From Voacanga thouarsii (Eukaryota > Streptophyta > Magnoliopsida > Gentianales > Apocynaceae), in assembly GCA_026120185.1 (NCBI GenBank), contig JANUWF010002017.1:372001-436000 (forward strand): a DNA stretch of 64,000 nt. The letters run 5' to 3'. Positions within the stretch are counted from its first letter, which is position 1, and every line of letters starts with the position of its first letter. Of the stretch, positions 26,409 to 42,065 are shown in pieces. Both the position numbers and the translations under genes were made by a program. The notes under the pieces are model-generated. The model was not told where the DNA came from and made no database searches. It saw nothing but the letters and a program-made list of their open reading frames with translations.

Positions 26409-28990
26409 CACTACTATTTAAAATTATCTTAATATCAAATGTTTAGGGTTTACAATTCTTGGGCTAGGCCTAGGTATGACATAACATTTATAAAATCTAT
26501 GTTCAATTTACTTAAATCACAATTTATACTACATACAAAGATTGTTTATATATATATAATTTTGTAATAAAACTTAATAAAACAAAATTTGAACTGTATA
26601 TTCAAGGTATAGAAGGAAGGATTTTTACTGTCTACTTAATGAAACTGGTCTTAAATCCCCAAAATCCCACACTCAAATGGCCAGAGGTTGGAAGCCACCA
26701 GCAAGATATATAAATTTTAGAATGATCAAAATTTATAACATTAGCAAGATTAGTTATATACTTGAACTTTTTTTCTAGGAGTTTTTTTTTTTTTTTAAGG
26801 ATGAAAGTTCTATAACTTTATTTATACATCCTTTTCTTAGACTGATCTGTCTAAAACATGTACGATGAACTTAAATATTAATTAGTTATCTCGTTTGCAT
26901 TTTTACATATTATAACAAAGACATCACATTCCCTCCAAAAAAAAAAAGAAAAAAAGAAAACTAAATACTCTCTTTTTTTTCCCTTTTTGGAACTCATTTT
27001 CTATTAAAATAATAGAGTCTTGAAAATATTCTTAAGGCTTCATTTCATAAGTCAGAAGAAAACAATACCCAAAGAAAATGTAAAACAAAAGGAGAAAAAT
27101 TATCATTAATGTAAAGAACAAGAAGAAAGTGAACCATTTGTTTCCTTTTTGACACATTAAGGGATTAAGACATCATACCTAGTAAAAAAGGCTTTTGCCA
27201 ACCAAGTGACTATTTTACCAAAATTAATTTTTTGTTTAACCTATAGATTAGTATGCAACAAAAATGAATAATGGGAAAAGAATTAGACATATATTTATTA
27301 AAAACAAAAAAGGAGATATGACACATTAGTTGTGTTCCATTCCACAAAATATTATAAAATTATTGAATATTTATGTTGGCTTTAAGCGCCCTATCAAAGA
27401 ATTTATTCATTTCATAATCATTATTTTCTCTAATAAAGATCTTTTGAGGCCATTGAAAATAAAATCTTCAGGTACAATACACATTATGCAATCATTAACT
27501 ATGTTCATGATTGCAATTTAGTAGCCTGTAAAACAAAGAAAAGATCATAATTTAAAGAGTTAGCCACAAAGAGATATGCCAAAAACATATTTTAGGAAAC
27601 CAAAACAAATAATGATAATAAATCAAAGAAAAGGGCAACATTGGAAGATACATAAAAAGTTCATATTGATTAGTTAAATGGTAGGAATTCACAATCACTA
27701 TTATTTTGGTGTGTAAAAATAATTAAAAATATCTAAGAACTTACATATCATCTTTACTATTTAAACTTATAAAAATATTTTATACTACCTCACTCATAAA
27801 GAATCAACTTGTTTTTAATGATGTTCAAGCTATGAGGCTGAGAAAACAATTATCATTTCTTTCCATAAAACCATCTCCAAGAATATGTTTTATGTTTAGA
27901 ATTAAAGCAAGTTTTAACCAATTCTGAAAATTTCTCATTTCCCTCTTTTGTGAATCAAAAGAAGGAAAAAGTAAGAAGAGGAATCACCCAACAAAATACT
28001 AAATTGGTTCCTTCAAAAGCTTTACATCCCTACTTGAAGAGTTTTCTTAATTAGTATAGAATAAATAATTAAGAAAGAACATCTATGATTTTTGCTATTT
28101 TGTTTCATAATGAATGACTGTGATGTTTTAACAAATTCCCCACCTAAGCACTCACAAAGAAAAGGACTATTTCTTTTAGGTGGTGCCTTCTTGAACACAT
28201 GTAATTTGAAATCAAGTACCATGACTAATTGTGAGAAACATTCATACATATATGAAATTTGTAATAACTATTATATTAAATTTTAGTATAATATCTTTCA
28301 AATTTATACTTATATTTTGAACTTATTGTATAATAAAAAATATATTTTATTAATAGAGTTACTATCTTATCATTATAATAAAAAGATAGTATCTAATTAA
28401 GGATTTTTCACAAAAATTAGGACTTGAAAATTATATACCCAAGATTTCTACACAGGAAACTTGAATTTGAAAGTTGTTATTCACCATTTGGTGTGAAATC
28501 TTTAAAAAGAAAGCCATGGAAACAACATGAAGAACACAAAAACAGCAATATTAAACCCATAGAAGAAAGCAATAGGGGAATCATAAATCAAGAACAAGTA
28601 CAGACAATATGCAAAGCAACAGTCAACTACTTGAAAAGGCACAAATTTACCTTGTATGCATGTTCTATTTGAAGTCCAAACCTATGAAATGTTTGCAGCA
28701 GCCCAAAGTCACTTTTGAGGTAAGAAAAATCCAGAAATTTTACCTCATTTGGTTGTTTGTTGGTCAACATTGCAAACCAACATCACCACCTAGATTTGAG
28801 ATCTAGAATTCAATGGAAAACTTAGCATGTGCACCTCTAATTTATTTCTTATCCAAATGGTCCCAAAAGTGCGAAAAAAAAAATTGTCATTGTCTCCAAC
28901 AACCATTTTCAAGTTTTGATTGAATAATTATGTCCATAAATCACAATCACACATATGCCCAACACACAAAAATTGCCATATGTTCATCCA

Positions 28991-29459
28991 TGGTTTTTTG
29001 GACCAAACCGGACCGGTTGGACCGTGAACCGGTCTTCAAACCGGTCCGATCCATCTTTTTGAGCCAAAATTTTAAAAAATCGATCTCTTTTATTCAAATC
29101 GGTTTGGATTGATCGGTTCAACTAGTGAACCGATCGGTCCAACTAATTAAACTGGTCTTTCTTTTTTTTTTTCTCTCCCTAAATAAGATAATTTATTCAT
29201 AAAAAAAAATAAGTTACACAAATAAAATAAGCCGTCTATAACAATAGAAAAAATATCATATTTTCTTCTAATTTCACTGTTTATGCATTTATTGACTTAA
29301 ATTACGCTATATTATTGATCAATTTTATTCTTAAAAATATTATATTTTAATTTTTAACTAATAATATTACCGGTTCAATTACGATTTAATTGCGATTGGA
29401 CCATTAAATTGTGAACCAGTAAATTTTCTGATTCGATATCCGGTCCAATTCTGAAAACA
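28991..29459. repeat. CCGG-rich MITE-like element
   Basis: A compact element with GC-richer ends in AT-rich surroundings. The left end reads tggttttttggacc...ccggaccgg and the right end reads ccggtccaattctgaaaaca, an imperfect inverted pair. Several accggt and ggtcc palindromes occur near both ends. It is non-coding and its superfamily is not assigned. Confidence 0.5.
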
Positions 29460-30320
29460 ATGTGTTCGTCTACTTAGATTCTAAAAATTTCTTAATTTTT
29501 AAGAAAATACATAGTTTAAAAAAATTTTGGAGGAGGCAGGTTAATCCCATCTCCGTCAACATCATTAAAATATAAATAGCTTTGCATGATGAAATTGTTT
29601 CTATATTCTTGTTTCTTTCAAATTGATATTACTAAACAACAAAATTCAATATTTTGTAATAAACTCTATTATTAAATTTTATCTATAATTGTAAAGCAAA
29701 AAATAAAATTATAATATTTTTTCATATCTAAAATTGAATATTATTCTATAATTCAATACAAAACAAATTATTTAAATACGAATGAAATCAAGTATTAAAA
29801 AGTTTTAAAAATATATTATCATTCACCCCTTCCCTCCCAACCACCCATAACCTTCTCTCCCTCCCTGTCCATAATTGTCGTCTAATTCCTAAGAATAAAC
29901 TCCCAATAATAATAAAAAAAACTACCAATAATTTTGCATTGGTGCAAGAATGCTTGCGATTTATTGCAAAGAATCCCTGTATAGCATTGTGTAGACTAGG
30001 ATTTTGCTGGTTGAAGGGTCCCTCTTCTCCCTTGATTCCAAGTCTGACTAAAACTTAACAAATGCAAGAAATGATGCAAGCATAATATTAAATTAGCATG
30101 GAAAACCATTTCAAAGGTCTGATGCTTTTGAATCCTTAACTGGAAAGTGACAAATGTCCTATTGAGAATTTCTTTGAATGATATAGATTATGCAGTGGTA
30201 ATAATAACTTCCCTTTAGAGATCTGAAAACAAGCCAAACTCTATTTTCCTCCACTCAACAGGCACCCCTATCTGCTAAGGAAAAGCCAGGAAATCCTTCT
30301 ACATGCACCAATCACCCATT

Positions 30321-30329
30321 TATTATAAG
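30321..30329 (+). promoter_or_regulatory. Candidate TATA box of GS2
   Basis: tattataag lies just upstream of a CT-rich leader (30356-30400, typical of plant 5' UTRs). A leader exon would then run from about 30350 to 30472 before the leader intron. A CCAAT-like caat motif sits about 15 bases upstream. Confidence 0.4.
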
Positions 30330-30472
30330 ACATCCAAGAATTTCAGCCACTTGTTGGCTCTCTCCTTCCTTTTCTCTCTGTCTTTCTGATCTTTCTCTGT
30401 GTGTGTGTTGAATCCTTCAAGTCTGCACTTTTGCAGTAGCTCCTGAAGCCACATTTTTGCTGCAATTTCCAG

Positions 30473-31722
30473 GTATGGATTACTGCAAATGCTGTAGTGG
30501 TATGGGTTGTGTGCATGAGAGTTGAGAGACGAGCATTACTGTGTTGAGAGTGTCTGATATGAAAGCTTTATGTTGTTGGATTTTTGTGTTAGAGAAAGTA
30601 TACGCATTCTCTCAAATTGTCGACTGGAGTATAATAAATTTCGCGATTTGTTTGTATATTGGTGGCTTCTTTCTGTTTTATGGAACTTCTTTCCGCTCCC
30701 TATTCTTGTGGGTTTCAAAATTTAATCTGAAATCGGCCTTTGCTTCCTCTGCCAATGACCAGTAATTGGAAAAATGCCCACCAATGGAGAAGAGAAAAAA
30801 TATATAAAAAAGCCACTGCACGCACCCCCACACACATGCACTTTTCTGAATAAACGATGAATTCACATATCCGGTTGTGAAACTTTATTTACCATGTCAC
30901 TTGAAGGGCGTGGAGCCAAGTTTGACAACAGTAATAGTGCATCCAAAACAGTATAAGTAAATTCATCAGGTGGAAAAGGCTAGAATTTGCTCTGGCAAAT
31001 GGGCGCAAAAATTGACTTTAATAGGAGTTCATAATTGAACAATTGCCTGGGATTTTGATCACCTTTGGTATCTTGATCGGGGGTGGAAAAAGTTTGCAGT
31101 TTTGGGGGTATAAACATGAGCTAATGGGACTATATTAAAATTTCTTAAGAGAGATTTTTTTGGGGAAAAGTTTATTTTTGCAAATTCTGGTGTGAAATAT
31201 TGAGCTTTTCCAATGGGTAAATCACAAGTTCAAAAGTTTTAGAGGATTTTGCTGCTCTGGCTGTTTCCATTTTGGTCCGACCTTGATATTGCTGAAGCTG
31301 AATGCTGTCCAGCGAAAGTAACTAAATTGGATTAAGATGCAAGAAACACATTCTATACTAGGTAGAGGAAGTAAGCATTCGTGTAGTTCATAAAACCAAA
31401 ATCAAGTTTATCGGGAAACAACAATGAATAGTTTCCTTTCAAATTTTATTTTCATCTTGATTGATGATCTGGTAGCACTGATATTACTTCATTCCACTTG
31501 GTTTACTTTCTTTCTCTACCATATCATTTTCTTGATTATCAGAAATTCGTCTTCAACTGAAGCACGAGTCATAACTTTAGCCCAATACTTTATTTTGGTA
31601 ATGGTGATTCCAATAAAGAGGGTACTTCTGGTGATGAAAATAGCATTCAACAGTGAGATTTCCTCATATTTTATCTGAAATAATTTTCTCGTACTCTTGG
31701 ATTCTTTGAATTTTTTGCCCAG
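30473..31722 (+). other. Leader intron in the 5' UTR of GS2
   Basis: A donor (ccag|gtatgg, GT at 30473) and an acceptor (tttgcccag, AG at 31721-31722) bracket 1250 bases, placing the second exon nine bases before the GS2 ATG. Without this intron the leader would contain many upstream ATGs. A 5' UTR intron is inferred from splice signals only. Confidence 0.55.
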
Positions 31723-31731
31723 GCATAGGAA

Positions 31732-34845
<3,114 letters not shown>

Positions 34846-35729
34846 AGGATTGAAGCCAGATACACAGACCTCAAACTCATTTAAGTTGAAGGAGCTCCTG
34901 AGGTTGAAGCTAGTTCTTTTTCTTTGTCGCCCTCCGGGAAAGAGTCTTTGTAAATAAGGAACCCAATTTTAGTTGTTAGAACGCTAAAGCTTTGAAAACG
35001 TTCCTTCCATTTGATAAATGTTTGGAATCTTCAAGGTGTTTCAGACACTCTTGGATATGCTGCGAACATTAATCTTGCCATAGATTGATGCTTTTATGGT
35101 TTTATTTATCCTTATATTTCTTTGAGACACCAAAAATTGAGCCATGAACTGGCACAAAACTAGACCGTATAAACTCCAAGATAGTGAAAAGGTCGGAGCC
35201 CTTTATTTATGTTGTTTAATGATCTCAAATATCAGCTATTTGAGTACATACATTTCTTGAGGACTGCTGGATATAAAATGTGCTAAGCTTGTTTTACTGG
35301 TTGGATGAATGGTGAAAACATTCTCGTCCTCCACAAAACAAAACCTTCACAGCATTTGGTTTCCTAGAATTTTTGGTCCTCTTAAGAATATTGATTTAGG
35401 TTTAAAAAATTGAAAAGGGATTTGTTTATTTCCTTAATTTCTTTGCCTGCAGTATAATTGGGATTTTCAATGAAACTTCATGAAATGTGGATTTTGCCTA
35501 ACAAATAAAAAGGACTTTCCATCGGAATATTTGGCGCTAATTTTACAAGCTGTAAAGGCTAAAGGGATTCTTCTCTTCTCCATGAGGCAAACATGGAATG
35601 AGATTAAGGAATTCTATACTTTCTTTGGATTGAAGATTCTGGGATTTTAATGAAGAAGTGAGGAACAAACCAGATAATGCTTTTAATCACACAAGGTTTC
35701 AGAACAAAGTATGGAACCATTGTGGCTCA
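34846..35729. other. Intergenic gap between GS2 and the PM19-like gene
   Basis: The first ~200 bases should be the GS2 3' UTR (an aataag signal-like motif lies near 34955). The remainder is promoter territory for the next gene. No other coding sequence is seen. Confidence 0.55.
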
Positions 35730-35738
35730 TATATATAT
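35730..35738 (+). promoter_or_regulatory. Candidate TATA box of the PM19-like gene
   Basis: tatatatat lies 66 bases upstream of the ATG at 35804, a normal spacing for a gene with a short leader. Confidence 0.45.
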
Positions 35739-35803
35739 TTCTCTGAACTCCAGAAAGATGTATTGGATCAAGATTTCTTTCTTGTATTGAAGCTTCAAAG
35801 GCC

Positions 35804-36620
35804 ATGGCTTCTGGAGCGGGCAAATCTGCAGCATTTGGCCTTCTAATTCTTAACGTCGTTCTTTATTTCATTGTCACGGTGATTTCAGCGTGGGCTGTAA
35901 ATCACGGGATTGAAAGAGCTCGTGAAACAGGTACCTACTGAAGTATTACTTTCAGCTACTGAAATTTGTTTCTGTCAAAAGCATGATTTGGCATTAATGA
36001 AGACATTCTTTTTGTTATGCAACTTCTTGCAGCAACTGTTCTTACAACCCCAGCTAGAATATTTCCAATATATTTCCCATTTGGTAATCTGGCAACTGGT
36101 TTTCTAGTCATCTTTTCATTTCTAGCTGGGATTGTTGGAATCTTTACCTCAATTACTGGAATCCAGAACGTGATCCAGTGGAATGCTCCCAATCTACATG
36201 CAGCTGCTGCCTCTTCTATGATGACTTGGTTACTTACATTGCTTGCCATGGGGTGAAAACCATCATCAAAACTTCTGCAGTACCATTTTCTCGAATATTT
36301 CATGGCCTGGCCCTCGTACAGGAAGCTCATAACTGAGTTTTTTCTGGTAATTCTTCTGCAGGTTAGCATGTAAAGAGATCGATATTGGCTGGATCGAGGC
36401 AAACCTGGTAAGCCCCTACAAGTATCTGTAACAAGCACATATGAAAACTCTAAGAATTGAACAAAAAATAATTCTAACAGCATTTCTTTCTTATGTTCCT
36501 CAGAGGACCTTGGAGGTCATTCTGATAATCCTGAGCGGAACACAAATGCTCTGCACTGGTGCAATCCATGCTGGGGTTCAGGATGTTATTGCACGAGAGA
36601 AAGGAAGGGGACGCTTCTGA
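35804..36620 (+). CDS. AWPM-19/PM19-like membrane protein, 169 aa, four exons
   Basis: Exons are 35804-35930, 36033-36252, 36362-36407 and 36504-36620, with GT...AG introns and closing phases. Four hydrophobic segments lie near residues 11-32, 60-84, 99-119 and 132-153, matching the four-helix AWPM-19 family. Conserved features include FPIYFPFGN after the first helix, an AAAASSMMTW stretch leading into LLAMGLACKEI, and a leucine-rich last helix. Known AWPM-19 members are plasma-membrane proteins raised by abscisic acid, drying or cold in seeds and seedlings. That regulation is family knowledge; I saw no clear ABRE cluster here. The short tail ends in basic residues (REKGRGRF). It lies 958 bases after the GS2 stop in the same direction and is probably an independent transcription unit. 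Confidence 0.9.
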
Positions 36621-37020
36621 GGTTCTGAAAATGAGATCAGAACATGCATATATATGGAGATTTATCGAACTTCTTTGTCTTAATTCTCATCTTAGTTTCT
36701 TCTGTTAGTTTGCTTGCCTGAGTGTTCTACTCTTGCAAGAGATAGTAACAGTTAAATGAAGATGAATAATGCTTTATTTGAAAATCTGCAGCAGTTTTGG
36801 AAGAACTGTAATTAGTCCTTGTAAGAATACATTCTGCTACAACTCTTGAAAGGAATCTTGTGTTCATTTACACCATTTTATATTTACTTCTACTTATATA
36901 TAAATTTAAAATTATATCGGAAGGGTGTATATAAGACTGTCGTGATAATATAATTTTTTTCTTGATCTCATATCATAGTATATATCACCTAAATATTAAA
37001 TTTATATGAAGATTCATTTT

Positions 37021-40002
37021 TGATAGAGCTTAAATTAGTCATATATTTTCTAATTATTTGAGACTATTTTGTGATACATTTTATTCAATAATTAGTCATA
37101 TTCCTTCATATTTGAGATTTTACCCCTGGAAAGGTATTTTGTGCATTATTTCAAATTTTAGGGGTAAAATAAGACAAAAACGTTGCTAAATAGAGTAGAA
37201 GCGACGCCGGCTAGGATAGGGGAACCGACGTTGGCCACATGCTGTTGGCACGCATTTTGAGATGATAAAAAATAGGTGAAAACAGAGATGAACAGAACCG
37301 AACCGGTGCTAGCTAGGAATCTAGAGGCGGCGCCGGCTACACTTTGGAAGAGGTGGCGTGAAAATTAAGAAAAATCGGTGAACGGATGGAGAAACAGACC
37401 ACAACCGACGCTAGCCCTAGGCAGGACAGACAGTGCCATTGTGCACTGGTGCTGAGGCAGTGTCTCGATTTTTGTACGTATTTTTTGGCAATTTGCAGAG
37501 TTTTAGTATTTTCCTATTTCTAGTCAGCCAAAAACCCTAGAGGAACGATTTTAGGCACTTCTAAAGCTTATAAATAGAGAGAAAACACAAGGAAAAAGAG
37601 AGAATTCGCAGATCAAAACAGAAAATCACTCAAAATCAATGAGGAATTCTTCAAATCAAGGAAGATTGTACAAGATGGTCTACGAAGGAAGAAGAATGAG
37701 GCTTGACTATGAGTGTTTTCTTTTAACGTTGTTTTCTTTGTCTTGAACAACGATATATTAATTGTTTTATTATAATTTGACATTATTTTCGGTATTCATG
37801 GTTTTTATAGTTATTTTGATCGTTTGATTAATTGATTGTTATTCTTTGTATTTAATTACTTATGCTGATTACAAGATTAATTTGTTATTTCTTTCTATTA
37901 ACTTGCTTGGAAAAGGGGTTGATGATGGTTTTAATTCTTTAATTTTATATTTGTTGTCTATTAACTTGTTTGGAAAAGGAGTCAATTGCTAAGAATTAGG
38001 TAATTAAATGTTAATTGATGTTTGCCAGGATATGAATTTATTGGTTAGTTTCCTGTTTTAAATTTGCCAGGATATGAAAATTTAATCAATGATTGTGTTT
38101 AATGCATCTTTTGGGTGAATTAGTTGAGACAGGATATGTAATGCTAATTTGTCTAGAAGATAGTGATTTCATGGATTGGGAAAGAAGTGAATCTATCTTA
38201 ATCCTTCATGATGCCAAGAGAATGATAAGTTATGATAATGATGTTGGGGATATGCCCTAGAGTCAATTTGTATTTATACAATTGTCATTATGTTTTATAT
38301 AATAATATGAGGCTTTCCTTTCCATGAATAGTGAGTTTTGTTTTGTTGGTCATCAAGTACGTGACTTGATAGTAAAACCCTACAATGAATACAATGACTA
38401 TTCTAAAATCTGTCCTCGATCGATTATTATTATTGGAATAATAATAAATTAAGATTAGTATGTTTGTGACTTGATGGCTATGTTTTACTGGCCATGGATA
38501 TTTGTGATATCGAGTCAAGACATAAATAAATGTTAGAGAACATTGTATTGGACATGACCCACTGTGAGAGTACTTCATGGAATATGTCATAAGTACTTTC
38601 TAGCCATAATAATATTGAAAGTCCTTCGACCTAAATTCATCATAGTTTCTTACTTGATAAATTCTATATTTTGACATTGTCTAAAGTTGTCTTTAACCAG
38701 ATAATAAATTAGACTACTGTTGGATATAGAATAAATCAAGGAGAGGAATATGATTGATTGTGAAGGAATTTGTCCCTCTCAGTTATGCGAGAGATATCTA
38801 TGGGCTCCTTGATAAGTTAGACTGTTAAAATGCATGGCCGTACTCAAATATATCAATCTAAGATATTAATATCATTTGTTTGAACAGTCTACTATGAAAT
38901 CAAGAAATAATTGATTAATCTTAATAAGGATGACATGCTCCGTGCCTTATGCTTAATCTGTATATCGTGTGACAAAAGGACTAAATATAAAATTATGGTT
39001 TGGTTCAAAGAGATCACCGATCTTCATTTAACCTGGATAGTTATAATGTTTTGCTAGAAACCGCTTATAACTTGTGGGCCATTTAAATATGATTTAGGCA
39101 CGCTGCCAGTATTAAATGAACCTATAGGGTCACACAATAAGCGAACTTGTTAGGTTATTTTTCTCGGTGACCAAGTTCGATGAATCGGATGATATCCGCA
39201 TTATAAGAATCGACTCGGTAAAATAATTAGTTAAATTACCGAGATAATGGCGTAATCTTATCATATCAGCTTTAATTTAATTTGAATTTAAATTAGAATA
39301 TGATAAGATATTATTAGGGTTGGACTCTAAGAGGTTCGAGGGTTTTTTAAGAAAACCCTAGCCGTCTTTCAATAGTCCAATTTTTCTGTTGAGAACATTC
39401 GTGTCATTCTCTACCGAGAGAAAAAAACCTCTCAAACCCTAGGCGCTAGCACTCCCGGTATCGAGTGAGTTCGCGGTGTGTATCCGATAGAGGGCGTTCG
39501 CATACCGCAGTCGTCTCGGTGATTGTTCGGGTTGAACGTACAACAACAGCAAACCGTAATCGAAGGATTTCGATTACAGCAACCAGAGGTAATTCTTAAA
39601 GCTTAGATATTCTTAATCGTTTACTTGGGTCCTCGGGAGGGATTCGTAGATGTTTTTCGCGTTTAGGAGTCCACGAATCCCAACAAATGATTGGGTACTT
39701 TAAGGTCATGTTTGTCAAAATAATGGTTTGAGGTACATAATTCTCTATCCTTGACATGTATATATTATATTATTTTATTTTTTTAATTTCTTTTTCACTT
39801 TATTGAGTCGGTTAAATAATGAAAGAAAAGTGATTAATGTATACTTGTTCCTTGAGGATCGACACTCATTTTAAACCCTATGCTATGCTTAATGATGAGT
39901 ATGCTTGCTCATATGTGTAATTTGGAGTTAACGTTTTAATTTAACTTGATTGGGAATGTGCTTATTTTTATATGATTTTTATACCCAAATTTAAACACAT
40001 CA
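37021..40002 (+). mobile_element. Probable solo LTR (outer), interrupted by another solo LTR
   Basis: The unit starts tgatagagct and ends aaacacatca. Its ends form an imperfect inverted pair (TGAT...TTAAATT). It is flanked by the 5-bp repeat atttt (37016-37020 and 40003-40007). Removing the insertion at 38242-39685 leaves about 1.54 kb, a normal LTR size. A TATA box (ttataaatag, 37568-37577) followed by an A-rich leader suggests plus orientation. No gag or pol sequence lies on either side, hence solo LTR. TGA...TCA ends suggest a Ty3/gypsy-type element, but lineage is not proven. The target repeat is AT-rich, so chance cannot be excluded. Confidence 0.65.
38242..39685 (+). mobile_element. Solo LTR of a copia (Angela/BARE-like) element, 1444 bp
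   Basis: Starts tgttggggatatgccctaga and ends gaatcccaaca, giving the inverted termini TGTTGGG/CCCAACA. A perfect 5-bp target duplication aatga lies on both sides (38237-38241 and 39686-39690). The start and an internal ggacatgaccca-type stretch resemble LTRs of the Angela/BARE-1 lineage as I remember them, so lineage assignment is inference. No internal domains are present, so the element has been reduced to one LTR by recombination. It sits inside the outer solo LTR. Confidence 0.85.
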
Positions 40003-40007
40003 ATTTT

Positions 40008-41403
40008 CAAAAAAACATATCTTGATTGAAATTTATAATGTCATTAATCTTTTGAAAAAATTGAAATATCAAACTGAACAATTCCATTGAATACTTTTGT
40101 GAAGGAATGTTTTTCAAATGATATCTTAATTGAAATGAATAATACTATTAATTTCTTTATGAAATTGGAAGGCCAAAACAATTTGAGAAAGAGAGAGAAA
40201 AGAAACTGAAAAATGCTATCATGGAATCAAAAGAGTTTCTCCTTGGTAAGTAAGAAAAGCATCTCATGGAAAAGTTTGAAACCTGAAACAGGTTATCCAG
40301 CATCTCCAAATCTCTAATGATTTCTTTGAAATTTTCAAAAATGCTCTAAATCGAATTCTACTTGGACTGGATTCAAAATCTAACTACTTTTGAACAACCT
40401 ACCCAACCATCAAAGAACTTGAATGGATTAAGTAAGGTAGAAACTTGAAAAACTATGATTTGCCCATCATAATTCTTTATCATCGTAGTGCAGTATCAAA
40501 GTGATAAACGATTGTAATGATATAAATAATTACTCTTAAAAATAAATACATAAATAAATAATAATATATATTATAAAATATTAATAATGTATCTTAAAAG
40601 TGTGTTGTCTTCTCTTGCCAAACTTGGAAATTTCATAAATTGGGGTAGATTTTCATTCTGAATTCGAGGATAGGTTAGGGGTGAAAAATTTTCTCAATAT
40701 ATAGGGAGGTCGGGATTTGAAAATGCGACCTCCGAAAAGAAGGTCTTATTAGCATAATGCGACCTTCTTGAGTTAAAATCTATTTTCTGATATTTTTTTT
40801 TAAAATGACAAAAAAGAAAAAAAAAATTCAAATCTCATTAATATAATGTAACCTTTAGATTGCATTCCCTATATACACTAAATTCGGAACATTGCATTTA
40901 ACCAGCGAGCTTTGATTTGAATTTCTACATCAGAAAATATGGATTCTAGTAAACCAAAAAGGAAAACTTACTCACTGGTCTCTAAAGTGACCAACAATAA
41001 TGGATATGGCTGGATCGACATTCTGAAGTTTCAAGAGTAGAAGTTGGATTCTTGCTAAATTCATGATGCACTCAACTGAGAAAACATGACAGCTAGAAGT
41101 GTTGCTTGGTGCATTATTGGAGCTTTTCTCAGTGTGATTTTCCCCTTCCAAATACTTCCCTTTAGTTATGAACTCCTTTAGAAGTTCCAATTATTTCAAA
41201 GAAATATCAAATGGCTTTTTCTTCTCTGTTTTAGCAATGTTCTGACATATTGGGGATAGGAAATGTGATCCAGAGGTCGCATTTTATTAATGCGATTTGG
41301 GTTTTTATTTTATAGTTTTTAAAAAAAATTACAAAAAATGAAATTTAGTTTAACCAGATCGCATTTAGATAATACGACCTTCATTTTGGATTCCACCTCC
41401 CTA
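40008..41403. other. Intergenic DNA without a supported gene
   Basis: AT-rich. Contains scattered, partly inverted copies of a motif around gcgacctt/aatgcgacc (near 40727-40765 and 41277-41385), probably remains of an unidentified repeat. A minus-strand open frame at 40972-41190 has no recognisable product. Confidence 0.5.
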
Positions 41404-41536
41404 CAGAAATTCTTGTAGGGACCTAGTCCACGTGGACTAGGTGCATTAGCATGTTGTACTTCATGTAGTATAAATTGCACGGTACAATCTACTAATGCAT
41501 TCGGTCTCCGTGAACCCGGTCCACACAAGAATGTCT
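41404..41536. mobile_element. Mutator-type MITE, 133 bp, with 10-bp target duplication
   Basis: The 10-bp direct repeat cacctcccta is perfect on both sides (41394-41403 and 41537-41546). The ends are inverted over about 45 bases (left agaaattcttgtagggacc, right ggtccacacaagaatgtct), leaving almost no internal sequence. A 9-10-bp duplication with long inverted ends is the signature of Mutator-like elements. There is no coding capacity, so it would depend on a transposase elsewhere. Confidence 0.8.
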
Positions 41537-41579
41537 CACCTCCCTAAACTTAGAAATTTTCTTGTAGTTACCTAATTTT

Positions 41580-41582
<3 letters not shown>

Positions 41583-41631
<49 letters not shown>

Positions 41632-41636
41632 GAGTT
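41583..41636. repeat. AT dinucleotide microsatellite (27 units)
   Basis: Uninterrupted alternating AT over 54 bases. Confidence 0.97.
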
Positions 41637-41751
41637 GCGGAAGCCTCCTATTACAATACATGGCATGTTCTTGCATTGACACGTGACATTGTTTTAGAGT
41701 TTTTTTTTTTCCTGGTGAAGATAATTTAAGGGTTTTTTTTTAATATTAGGG

Positions 41752-41778
41752 TTATCTGAATTCAATGAATTCAGATAA
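41752..41778. repeat. Perfect 13-bp-arm palindrome and nearby short repeats
   Basis: ttatctgaattca, one spacer base, then tgaattcagataa: two perfect inverted arms. Downstream to 41880 the pieces gatagacgtaat and ttatctgaattcat recur, so this is a small cluster of direct and inverted repeats. Confidence 0.8.
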
Positions 41779-42065
41779 AAATTTAGATAAGATAGACGTA
41801 ATCAAAATTTAATGAATTTAGATAACATGGAAGTAATCAAAGTTATCTGAATTCATATAAGATAGACGTAATTAAAGTTACGTCCACCATTGCTACCAGA
41901 GGTAACCTTTCATGTCTTTTGCCCATTAAGGTATGTTTTCTACACAATGCATGGTGCTTTCTTTCCTTTTGTTTCCCAGAATTAAGCTTAACGGGCAAGA
42001 GACCTTCTTTGTTGGCATTTGGTGTCATGGTTATGCAGCCTTGGTGACGATAACGCAGCCAGTCA

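Larger units (their letters stand above)
24809..30320. other. Large AT-rich intergenic region between the hydrolase gene and GS2
   Basis: The left ~500 bases should hold the hydrolase leader and promoter; the right few hundred bases should hold the GS2 promoter. No conserved protein is seen in any frame. Two repeats can be supported inside it: a tRNA-related SINE-like unit (about 26266-26408) and a CCGG-rich MITE-like unit (28991-29459). Confidence 0.6.

Noticed and set aside
35956..36483. 175-residue minus-strand open frame over the PM19-like gene
   Set aside because: It is a shadow of the plus-strand exons and introns, which have correct splice sites and family motifs.
40972..41190. 72-residue minus-strand frame as a gene
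   Set aside because: No recognisable family, no promoter or splice context, and it lies in repeat-rich DNA.
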